From NCBI GenBank assembly GCA_964631325.1, contig CAZVWJ010000084.1, forward strand, positions 1 through 7,328: a stretch of 7,328 nucleotides of DNA, read 5' to 3'. How positions within the stretch are numbered: position 1 is the stretch's first letter; every line of letters starts with the position of its first letter. The position numbers were made by a program, and so were the translations under genes. Below the pieces are notes generated by a model. That model worked only from the letters and a program-made list of their open reading frames with translations, made no database searches and was not told where the DNA came from. This document shows positions 1 through 5,654 of this stretch, in pieces. Origin of the DNA: CAZVWJ01 sp964631325 (lineage in GTDB: Bacteria; T1Sed10-126).

Positions 1-1473
1 GTTAAAACAATAATCCAGAGCCTGGAGAAAGTCAATCAAGCAGAACAGCCCGTGTCAGAAGCTGTTCTTGAGGAGGCTCGCCGGCGGCTAAAAGAATACG
101 ACGGACTTTATCAGAAAGATCCTTTTGTGGATATTAAAGAGTTGGAAGCGTGGGCGGCGGCAGCTATTCATGCTTCTATGATGGATAAATTCACGAAGAA
201 CAAATTACCGGCTCAAGAACTGGCTGATCGTTTCGACGTCCAGAAGCACCTTGTATCAAATCGAAGTAGAAGACTACGTAAGACACTCAAAGCAGAAAAA
301 TCGTCACGGCCGGAGAGGGATGAGCAGTTTGATGAGCTCTTGGAAAACGAGCCGTCGGATTCTGCAACCGAAAAAGTAATGTCAGAATTACCGGGGAAAA
401 CTCCCGGGAAAAGAGCGCCCTTCCTGAACACGGAACCGCTTCGATTCGTCACCAAAAATATTGAAACTCAGCTTACTGTTGATGGGTTTGGTGATTTTGA
501 AGCGTTTTGCGATAACTTTGATTGGACTGAGGAACAACGCCGGGAGGTACTTGATTTATTTGCCGAGGGTTTTGCGGATTATTTTGATTACGTTTACGAG
601 GATAATTTTTCAAGAAATCCTCTTTCCGTTGATGATCGTATAGCTGACCCGGCTGCAGTTGGTTTTGGTTGGATTTCTCTGGTGCGCTCTGATATTTCCG
701 ATTCTATAAAATGTGACGTTGCCCGCTATTTACTGGCCCTGGCGCTTGAAGTAAAAAATGACCCGAAATTTAGTCTGCCCGCCGGAATTTTAATTGCAGT
801 GGGCAAGCTGGCTGAGGCGGATATCCTGGGCGGAGAGCAATTAGAGACAGCCCTCCAACTGGCTTTATCAGAGCATTCTGTGGCACAGAATATGAACCGA
901 GACGATTTTGGGATAATTGTTCAAGCGATTGTTCGGACCGAAGACTTCTCCGGGGAAAAAAGGCCGACTCTTCTGGGAAAGCTTATGGATCGAATCAGTT
1001 CCCAAAGCAATCCGCACCTGCCGAGAAAGGTTTTTAAGGATATACTCGAAACATTAAGCAACGAAGCTCTCCGGGGGAAATTTTTGAGATTTATACTTGC
1101 TCCCGAAGAAGCATCGGAACTATTTCATGTTTCTCGCTCGGTAAAAAAATTAGCCGGTAAAGAAATAATAAAACATTCAGGTAATTCCCGGGAGACAGTC
1201 GAATGGTTGCTGGAACGGGCCGGCAGCAGGCGTCATAACAATGATACCTGGGCGGCGCTTGCGGAATCGCTAAAACAGGCTGGAGATACTGTGGAGGATG
1301 AATTATTACGTAAGTGTTATGAACAGGCTCGCTGCCGGGCTAATGCGCGTTCCCGAAAGCCGTTTTACCAATTGGCTTACAGGAGGTTTGGTAAGGAAAT
1401 TATTGAGGACGCAAAAAATGATAACGCTAACTCCATTCGCAGGTGGGCGAGAAAAACACGTAAGATCTCATAA
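1..1473 (+). CDS. Helical protein with HTH-like N-terminal segment, 5' end outside window
   Basis: I do not recognise the full protein. The frame is open from base 1. A GTG at 52 would give 473 residues, but it has no ribosome binding site at usable distance (the only GGAG lies 24 bases upstream), and the 17 codons before it read as a continuous helix, so the gene probably starts outside the window. Counted from the GTG, residues about 28-80 (ELEAWAAAAIHA, then LPAQELADRFDVQKHLVSNR) resemble the alpha-helical plus helix-turn-helix segment found in DUF6398-type and some SEC-C/TPR-associated Bacillota proteins; this is a remembered family resemblance, not a search result. A charged linker (80-125) follows, then mostly helical sequence to the end, with possible TPR-like helices around 385-460 (TWAALAESLKQAGD; ELLRKCYEQARCRA). 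No signal peptide or membrane segment is seen. It ends 32 bases before the remnants of repeats and an intron. Confidence 0.8.
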   Translation, partial: VKTIIQSLEKVNQAEQPVSEAVLEEARRRLKEYDGLYQKDPFVDIKELEAWAAAAIHASMMDKFTKNKLPAQELADRFDVQKHLVSNRSRRLRKTLKAEKSSRPERDEQFDELLENEPSDSATEKVMSELPGKTPGKRAPFLNTEPLRFVTKNIETQLTVDGFGDFEAFCDNFDWTEEQRREVLDLFAEGFADYFDYVYEDNFSRNPLSVDDRIADPAAVGFGWISLVRSDISDSIKCDVARYLLALALEVKNDPKFSLPAGILIAVGKLAEADILGGEQLETALQLALSEHSVAQNMNRDDFGIIVQAIVRTEDFSGEKRPTLLGKLMDRISSQSNPHLPRKVFKDILETLSNEALRGKFLRFILAPEEASELFHVSRSVKKLAGKEIIKHSGNSRETVEWLLERAGSRRHNNDTWAALAESLKQAGDTVEDELLRKCYEQARCRANARSRKPFYQLAYRRFGKEIIEDAKNDNANSIRRWARKTRKIS

Positions 1474-1483
1474 TTTCGATAGA

Positions 1484-1500
1484 GGGGGACGGGGATTGAT
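1484..1500 (+). repeat. G-rich REP-like motif
   Basis: The run GGGGGACGGGGATTGAT lies 10 bases after the stop codon of the upstream gene. A close relative, GGGACGGGGGTTGA, occurs at 6864-6877, and a weaker one (GGGGACTGAGGTTTA) at 4288-4302. From general knowledge, GGGGACGGGG-type arms are common in REP sequences mobilised by IS200/IS605-like TnpA proteins in Bacillota. No transposase is present here and only one arm is visible, so the assignment is inferred. Confidence 0.4.
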
Positions 1501-1505
1501 TATTA

Positions 1506-1550
1506 GTGCGCCAGGAAAGTTTGTTTCCTCCAGCTTGAATCACGAAGTAG
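1506..1550 (+). mobile_element. Group II intron 5'-end fragment (42 conserved bases)
   Basis: GTGCGCCAGGAAAG begins at 1506 and matches the group II intron boundary at 4309 (GTGTGCCAGGAAAG). Bases 1506-1547 and 4309-4350 align without gaps with about five differences, mostly transitions, and similarity ends abruptly near 1548. GTGYG is the classical group II 5' splice boundary. No ribozyme domains or maturase follow, so this is a very short, dead fragment. It shares not only the intron end but also a GGGGAC block exactly 21 bases upstream with the second copy. Confidence 0.6.
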
Positions 1551-1964
1551 CAAAAGCAGAGAGAATGACAGACGAAAATTTCACACCTCTCGCGGCTATT
1601 TAGTGGCTCGAATTTACGGTCTCAGTACCACGCAACCATAGGTTGCTGTCAACTAATGAACTGTTTATCAAATTTTTTTTGATCTATTTATCTAAAAAGT
1701 ATTAAGCAATTACGATTGATTCCAGACGGTACAGGTCAGAATCCAAATTGAGCTCAAAGCGGGTCGGAGGTTTAAAGCTTAAAAACTTTTCCGGGAAGAG
1801 GGTTGAGATTCAGGTTGATCGCCTCCAGGCAATGGAAAACTTGAGAGCTCCTAAAGAGCAAGCCTTGAAGATGCTGTGTTAGGAGTCAAGCATTTTTCTG
1901 TTGTCACCTGGAATCATATTATACCTGATTCTTCAATAAACCTCGGTTTCTATATCCTCCATAC
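1551..1964. other. Gene-free stretch with short hairpins
   Basis: No convincing gene is seen. Two small inverted repeats stand out: GCAACC-ATA-GGTTGC (1632-1646), and ATCAAA-TTTTT-TTTGAT (1667-1683), which contains a T8 run. A 59-codon frame at 1706-1882 (ending VDRLQAMENLRAPKEQALKM) is protein-like in composition but has no start with a ribosome binding site and no family I recognise. It may be a fragment of a decayed gene. The T-run is too far (about 26 bases) from the first hairpin to make a canonical terminator. Confidence 0.4.
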
Positions 1965-2355
1965 TCAAGTAATCGGTAAAAATGGAAGATTTCGTATCCG
2001 TTGATTAATCTGATTCATCAAATGACCCGAACCGCCGATAGCTCCGGCAGCTACCGGACCGATCAACCCGTGTATATTGCCCTGAGTAACCTGTCCATTC
2101 AATAATTTGCGTGATAAATAAACCCCCACGATTTGCCGCCGAAAGTCTCACGCTTCCAGAGCTATGTACTAAAGTGTGTTCTCCCAGGATTCTGGTTACA
2201 GATTGATCCTTATTCGAAGCACTCTCTACTAACGTCGACCCGTTAGCGATCACCCTGCCCTGGCGTTCTCCAAAGTTTTGAACTTTTTATAAAAGTCTCC
2301 TACTGCAGCCAATTCAAAAAATCACTGAAGTAAAATTCGGCAATCCTTTCAATTA
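1965..2355 (-). pseudogene. Frameshifted minus-strand gene remnant, function unknown
   Basis: Read on the minus strand, three frames join into one protein-like sequence, each switch falling in or next to a short repeat. The first segment (about 2355-2260) contains ELAAVGDFYKKFKTLENA; the second (about 2286-2128) contains GRVIANGSTLVESASNKD and VTRILGEHTLVH; the third (2122-1965) contains GNIHGLIGPVAAGAIGGS and MNQINQRIRNLP before a TGA at 1965-1967. The second switch sits on a run of five C on the plus strand (2123-2127), and another possible switch on the A6 run at 2316-2321. I do not recognise the family; the Gly/Ala-rich C-terminus is not diagnostic. No start codon with a ribosome binding site is seen, so the piece is probably 5'-truncated as well. 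It could alternatively be chance reading frames. Confidence 0.35.
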
Positions 2356-2422
2356 TGCGAGAAGGGACGCTACAATGACATTATCTTCCAAATTTTACAG
2401 TCTTATTACTTTTGTGCAAAAC

Positions 2423-2459
2423 TGACTTACAGTAAAATGTAAGTCAATACTTTACATTT
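2423..2459. repeat. Two overlapping inverted repeats upstream of toxin-antitoxin operon
   Basis: TGACTTAC (2423-2430) is perfectly repeated in inverse as GTAAGTCA (2439-2446). Interleaved with it, AAATGTAA (2435-2442) pairs with TTACATTT (2452-2459). The second arm overlaps the candidate -35 box at 2451-2456. Sites like these in front of a toxin/antitoxin pair whose second gene encodes an XRE-type HTH protein are good operator candidates for autorepression; the binding itself is inferred. Confidence 0.5.
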
Positions 2460-2479
2460 GAAGGATGAGGTAGTATCCT
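2451..2479 (+). promoter_or_regulatory. Candidate promoter of the nucleotidyltransferase-XRE operon
   Basis: TTTACA (2451-2456) is separated by 17 bases from TATCCT (2474-2479): five and four matches to the sigma-70/sigma-A consensus. Transcription would start near 2486, about 27 bases before the first gene. The boxes overlap inverted repeats on both sides, consistent with repression by a DNA-binding protein. A weaker alternative is TTGTGC (2412-2417) with TAAAAT (2433-2438), spacing 15. Confidence 0.4.
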
Positions 2480-2498
2480 TTAAGCAAAGTTAAAGGAT
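2461..2498 (+). repeat. Triple AAGGAT arm repeat, alternative hairpins before the start
   Basis: AAGGAT (2461-2466), ATCCTT (2475-2480) and AAGGAT (2493-2498) form two mutually exclusive pairings. The right-hand one extends to a perfect nine-base stem, ATCCTTTAA (2475-2483) with TTAAAGGAT (2490-2498), six-base loop, ending on the first base of the TAGGAG ribosome binding site (2498-2503). If transcription starts upstream of 2461 this could be a switch controlling access to the ribosome binding site; if it starts near 2486, the arms act only as DNA, for example as operators. Confidence 0.5.
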
Positions 2499-2512
2499 AG
2501 GAGCGAAACCTT

Positions 2513-3271
2513 ATGGATCATGAGATGGCCTACGGGCGGATCCCGGATTTTTTGCCGGTGCTCGGGAATTTATTCGATGATTATTATCTTGTTGGTGGAA
2601 CCGCTTTGTCCCTGTTTTACCTCAATCACCGGGTCAGCTACGACGTTGATCTGTTCACGCAAAACAAAAATGAGTCTTTTTCTATAAGTGAACGGCTAAA
2701 GAAATTTGAAAGTAAATTTAACCTCAGCGTGACTCAGGAACGAGATTTTTTCAACGAAGAGACTGAGGAGCTTATCGGACGCCGGTATTCAGTGGTTGAT
2801 GAGGTCGAGGAAATCAAGCTCGATTTTGTGAAGGATCCCGAAAACTTGATTTATCCCCCTGAAAAAAAAGATGGAATAAATGTTGCTACAATTGAGGATT
2901 TGTATTTTCGTAAGTTGACGATTGCCGTTAATGTTCGGAAAGATGCCATCGGTCGTATGTTTGAGATAGGCCGTAGTAAAGGCCGGGATTTGCTGGATAT
3001 TTATGCTTTATCCCGGGAACATCTTTCCCTGGCTCACTTTCTTGAAGGGCTTGAGGCAAATAACTCAGCGGATTTGGCGGACCAGCTCACAAGATATGTT
3101 GAACATTTTAACAGGACAAAACTGTTAAATGAGATCGACGACACTGGTTTTCGTAATTTTGAGGCTGATGTTAGTTCCCAACAAATTACCGACTATTTGC
3201 TGGCTGAAATTAAAGAATATCGCCGCTGGCAGGTGCGCAAGCATCTTCCGGACGAGGAGGACAGGCAATGA
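2513..3271 (+). CDS. AbiEii/MenA-like nucleotidyltransferase, probable toxin
   Basis: The 252-residue protein has the minimal nucleotidyltransferase fold signature of the AbiEii/AbiGii toxin family. GGTALSL is at residues 28-34, followed by YDVDLF at 43-48 with D44 and D46 as metal ligands, and KLDF at 102-105 offers the third acidic residue, D104. A conserved-type lysine occurs in FRKL (131-135) and the family's arginine-aspartate motif in GRDLLDIYAL (157-166). Members of this family transfer nucleotides to targets such as tRNA acceptor ends and arrest growth; the target here is unknown. The ATG at 2513 is fixed by TAGGAG at 2498-2503, nine bases upstream. It is the first gene of an operon, overlapping the XRE gene by ATGA. 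In classical AbiE and MenAT loci the antitoxin gene comes first, so the order is reversed here. All catalytic positions seem intact. Confidence 0.85.
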   Translation: MDHEMAYGRIPDFLPVLGNLFDDYYLVGGTALSLFYLNHRVSYDVDLFTQNKNESFSISERLKKFESKFNLSVTQERDFFNEETEELIGRRYSVVDEVEEIKLDFVKDPENLIYPPEKKDGINVATIEDLYFRKLTIAVNVRKDAIGRMFEIGRSKGRDLLDIYALSREHLSLAHFLEGLEANNSADLADQLTRYVEHFNRTKLLNEIDDTGFRNFEADVSSQQITDYLLAEIKEYRRWQVRKHLPDEEDRQ

Positions 3272-4176
3272 AAGAGGACAGTCAATCTGAGAATCATCCC
3301 CTCTGGAACCGACCGGAACTCAGTCAAGAAAAAATGCAGACAATTCTGTCAAACCCCGGGAGTGAGTTGTTCGGGGAATATGGAGCGGAACTTCTGGAAA
3401 GTACCCGGGACATCGAACGGGTGAAAAAATACATGGGATTAGAAACTCTGGCCCGACATTACGACAAAATTCGTCCTCATTTTACCCGCAGTTCACGTTC
3501 TGACACCGGCCGAAATCACTGGGATAAGACCGTTGAGATCTTGCGGGAAGAATTTGGGCTCGAAAAGGAAGAACAAACTGGCGGGGGAAAGGGCGGGAGT
3601 TATCGTGCTCGCGCTATTGGCCAACGCCTCCGTCGTTTAAGGGAATCCCGGGAGTTGACCCAGGAGGAGCTGGCTCAAAAACTGGGTTGGTCCCGGCATT
3701 CAGTGAGCGATCTCGAACGGGGGCGCAGGAACGTCTCCCTGGAGCGGATTCATCGCTTCGTGAAAGCCCTGGGCTGGCAGCCGCACCTGGAGTTCAAGCC
3801 AACGGGAGATTTGCTGGAAGCAGCGCGAATAGATATTGAGACCGTGTTAACGAAAATGGACCTGGGTGAGGAAACGGAATATTTGTGCCGGGTTGCTTTA
3901 ACGAACCTGGTCGAGGACATTCTTAATCGAAATCAGCCTGAATCTCCGGAAGAGTTATATAAATATCTCCAACAATTAGTTAAAGTTTTCCAAATGAAGA
4001 TTGATGAATCAGTTTATGAGTTCTTTTTTGGCCGGGAATTTATGCAGGAAGAGCTGGATAAATTGGATGTTCGAAAACATATTTCCGAAGAACTTTTGCC
4101 CAAAATTGTTCGCCGCTTGCTGAAGGTCAGTCGGGAACAATCAGGTAAAAATTCTGGTCAGGAGAAGGAAAGTTAA
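3268..4176 (+). CDS. XRE-family HTH protein, probable cognate antitoxin/autoregulator
   Basis: The 302-residue protein has a central Cro/C1-type HTH domain at residues about 117-171 (IGQRLRRLRESRELTQEELA, then KLGWSRHSVSDLERGRRNVS). The N-terminal 100 residues (LWNRPELSQEKM, SELFGEYGAELLES, ending in a tryptophan-containing helix and a glycine-rich linker) are a separate domain that I associate with proteins encoded beside AbiEii-type enzymes. The C-terminal 120 residues are helical and acidic, without a recognised family. The start is set by GGAGG at 3256-3260, seven bases before the ATG, and the ATGA overlap implies translational coupling to the toxin-like gene. By context it should neutralise that enzyme and repress the operon through the inverted repeats at 2423-2498. 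Direct regulation of the neighbouring restriction system is an alternative. The antitoxin role is inferred; DNA binding is well supported by the domain. Confidence 0.8.
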   Translation: MKEDSQSENHPLWNRPELSQEKMQTILSNPGSELFGEYGAELLESTRDIERVKKYMGLETLARHYDKIRPHFTRSSRSDTGRNHWDKTVEILREEFGLEKEEQTGGGKGGSYRARAIGQRLRRLRESRELTQEELAQKLGWSRHSVSDLERGRRNVSLERIHRFVKALGWQPHLEFKPTGDLLEAARIDIETVLTKMDLGEETEYLCRVALTNLVEDILNRNQPESPEELYKYLQQLVKVFQMKIDESVYEFFFGREFMQEELDKLDVRKHISEELLPKIVRRLLKVSREQSGKNSGQEKES

Positions 4177-4177
4177 T

Positions 4178-4288
4178 ATGGCTAACCAGGCACCACAAAT
4201 CGTTCAAAAACTCTGGAATTACTGTGATGTTCTCCGGGATGACGGAGTCAGCTACGGAGATTACGTCGAGCAGTTAACGTATTTATAG
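4178..4288 (+). pseudogene. hsdM: 5' stub of type I restriction methyltransferase gene hsdM
   Basis: The ATG at 4178, two bases after the upstream stop and about eight bases after AAGGA (4165-4169), opens a 36-codon frame. Its product contains QIVQKLWNYCDVLRDDGVSY followed by GDYVEQLTYL, a strong match to the extreme N-terminus of HsdM, the N6-adenine methyltransferase and specificity-partner subunit of type I restriction-modification systems; normally LFLKMADE-like sequence comes next and the protein is around 500 residues. Here a TAG (4286-4288) follows directly after TYL. No catalytic NPPF/Y motif, hsdS or hsdR is present in the window. The match runs without mismatch-like decay to the breakpoint, so the truncation looks like a recent rearrangement rather than slow erosion. 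It was the third gene of the toxin-antitoxin operon. Confidence 0.85.
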
Positions 4289-4308
4289 GGGACTGAGGTT
4301 TAAAGTTT

Positions 4309-4775
4309 GTGTGCCAGGAAAGCTCGTTTCCTCCGGCTTGAATCACGAAGGAGTGAAAACAAGCTCAGGTAAGGAGTAGTTATCCGCCTGATACAGAACC
4401 TCCCACGGCATAAGGTAACGAATGTTCGTGAAGCGGAGGTGACGGAGACATCAGGTCGCAAGCCATTAGCGGATGTGAGACACGTCCGGGCTGAAGTGAT
4501 AGAGCCCCGAAACTAACGTTTTTCCGACAGGCTGACACTGTCAAATTGGTGGAAGGCGACAGGACATGTCCCGGCTATGACGAGGGAGGTGTTCCGCGGC
4601 AGGGTCGGAGAGCGTGGCATGATGTCAGAGGATGAAATAGGAACCTGGGAGGCCCGACCTGTTTGTTATGGAGAGGCCCAAGGTATGAAAAGCGAAGGGT
4701 CCGACCGAATAAGTCGGGAGTCGGATTGGTTCATAAGTACCCCTGAAGCCCCATAAATAACGGGGTGGAGGAAAG
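4309..4775 (+). mobile_element. Truncated group II intron, 5' ribozyme domains only
   Basis: The segment begins with GTGTGCC (4309), the group II 5' boundary, and continues through sequence typical of clostridial group II introns: AAGGAGTAGTTATCCGCCTG near 4371, ACCTCCCACGGCATAAGG near 4399, GACGGAGACATCAGGTCGC near 4441, GACAGGACATGTCCCGGC near 4558, and the domain IV lead-in GAAGCCCC...CGGGGTGGAGGAAAG ending near 4775. An intact intron would continue with a reverse transcriptase/maturase gene and then domains V and VI. None of these is seen here or anywhere else in the window, so this copy cannot splice or move. The cut lies at the place where the maturase gene would start. It stands 20 bases after the hsdM stub and 14 bases before the promoter of the next operon. 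Confidence 0.8.
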
Positions 4776-4789
4776 CTGATAATTTTTTC

Positions 4790-4818
4790 TTGACTTGAAC
4801 AACTATTGTCGCTACTAT
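4790..4818 (+). promoter_or_regulatory. Promoter P1 of the UPF0158-SEC-C operon
   Basis: TTGACT (4790-4795) and TACTAT (4813-4818) are 17 bases apart, five and four matches to the sigma-A consensus. The spacer contains the palindrome ACAACTATTGT (4799-4809). Predicted transcription start is near 4825, leaving a leader of about 120-135 bases. The promoter lies immediately after the end of the intron remnant. Confidence 0.6.
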
Positions 4819-4870
4819 TTGGCGCTAAATGCATAAGCTAAATTGCACAATAGTTACAAATAATTGTTCA
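4799..4870. repeat. ACAA-N-TTGT palindromes, candidate operators
   Basis: ACAA-CTA-TTGT occurs at 4799-4809 inside the P1 spacer. ACAATAGTT (4847-4855) is the exact inverse of AACTATTGT (4801-4809). ACAA-ATAA-TTGT follows at 4856-4867, and TGAACAA (4796-4802) is mirrored by TTGTTCA (4864-4870). Spacing and symmetry fit a dimeric HTH regulator binding at two or three sites around the promoter, perhaps with looping. The regulator is unknown. The DNA pattern is directly visible; its function is inferred. Confidence 0.5.
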
Positions 4871-4892
4871 GCAATCACGGTTGAGTTAGAAT
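4864..4892 (+). promoter_or_regulatory. Possible second promoter P2
   Basis: TTGTTC (4864-4869) and TAGAAT (4887-4892) are 17 bases apart. The -10 box is good (five of six), the -35 box poor (three of six). Its -35 overlaps the second ACAA-N4-TTGT palindrome, so both promoters have the same relation to a palindrome. Confidence 0.25.
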
Positions 4893-4958
4893 AGCGCCCC
4901 CTGACAGGTTCCCTTGAATTACCTATTTCCTTAACGTTTAACAGTGAGCTGTTTCCAA

Positions 4959-5654
4959 ATGTCCCAATTTTCCCTTTCACTGGATGAAATAAATTTTGGA
5001 ATGCTGGAAATGGCGTTTGAGGATAATTCATTTGAGGTGTCCTATTATCTGGATCTACGTGAGAACGAGCTTATCATGCTCGGAGAACACCTGGGAGTCC
5101 ACGATGAGGAACAGTTGCGCGAAAAAATTAAAACGGACACCAGCGAACGCTTTTTAAGCGTACCTTCCGGTGATACCGATGTTGCCTGGCGGGACATGCA
5201 AAAATTTGCGCTATCCCTTAACGACGAAAAGCTGTCGGAGCAGTTACTTAATACCATCCGGGGAAGTGGCGCTTTCGGAAGGTTCAAGAACATGATCGAA
5301 AAGGAGGGAATACGTCAGGACTGGCATCAATTTAGTAATCGGCGGGTTCGGCGACGGGTTCTTGACTGGTTAATGGCGGAGGATCTGATTACCGAAGAAC
5401 AACGGTCAAAATACATGGACCGGCTGGAAAAGCAGATCAACCGTAGGAAGCAACGTCAACAGGACATGCGCGAAATGGGCAAGGGCGAGATAGTTGAATG
5501 CCGCGACCCGGCCAGTTATCCTGGGCTTTCAAAAGGAACCAGATACAAAGTAGTGGGGGAACGGCCGGGAGACAACCTTGTTCGAATTAACGATGATAAT
5601 CAGAAACAATCGTGGTATCCCAAAAATCAATTTGAGCTGATTCGTAATGAGTAA
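4959..5654 (+). CDS. UPF0158-family protein with extra C-terminal SH3-like domain
   Basis: The first 140 or so residues match the uncharacterised UPF0158 family: LDEINFGMLEMAFEDNS, YYLDLRENELIML, the segment FLSVPSGDTDVAWRDMQKFA and the hallmark GSGAFGRFKNMI followed by a DWHQF and a VLDWL helix. After a basic linker (RRKQRQQ) comes a domain of about 55 residues (VECRDPASYPGLSKGTRYKV, then DDNQKQSWYPKNQFELI) with the look of a small SH3-like beta barrel, absent from ordinary family members as I know them. No function is established for UPF0158. No clear ribosome binding site exists. I chose ATG 4959 because MSQFSLSLDEINFG matches the usual family start; GTG 4944 (five residues longer) is possible. 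It is first in an operon behind P1 and overlaps the SEC-C gene by eight bases, so the two are translated together. Confidence 0.75.
   Translation: MSQFSLSLDEINFGMLEMAFEDNSFEVSYYLDLRENELIMLGEHLGVHDEEQLREKIKTDTSERFLSVPSGDTDVAWRDMQKFALSLNDEKLSEQLLNTIRGSGAFGRFKNMIEKEGIRQDWHQFSNRRVRRRVLDWLMAEDLITEEQRSKYMDRLEKQINRRKQRQQDMREMGKGEIVECRDPASYPGLSKGTRYKVVGERPGDNLVRINDDNQKQSWYPKNQFELIRNE

Noticed and set aside
1298..1603. A 101-codon plus-strand frame overlapping the end of the first gene
   Set aside because: It shares most of its start with the real frame, runs through the REP-like motif and intron scrap, and has no protein-like pattern.
1632..1683. Hairpin plus T8 run as a terminator for the first gene
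   Set aside because: The T-run is about 26 bases from the hairpin, and the hairpin has only six pairs; not a canonical intrinsic terminator.
2412..2510. CRISPR-like repeats in the toxin leader
   Set aside because: Repeats are short, inverted and overlapping, with no regular spacers and no cas genes nearby.
4625..4834. Minus-strand frame inside the intron remnant
   Set aside because: It is the complement of structured ribozyme sequence and the following promoter; no start signal or family match.
4830..4895. A 21-codon leader frame (MHKLNCTIVTNN...)
   Set aside because: It has no ribosome binding site, overlaps the palindromes and P2, and the codon content follows from the repeats.
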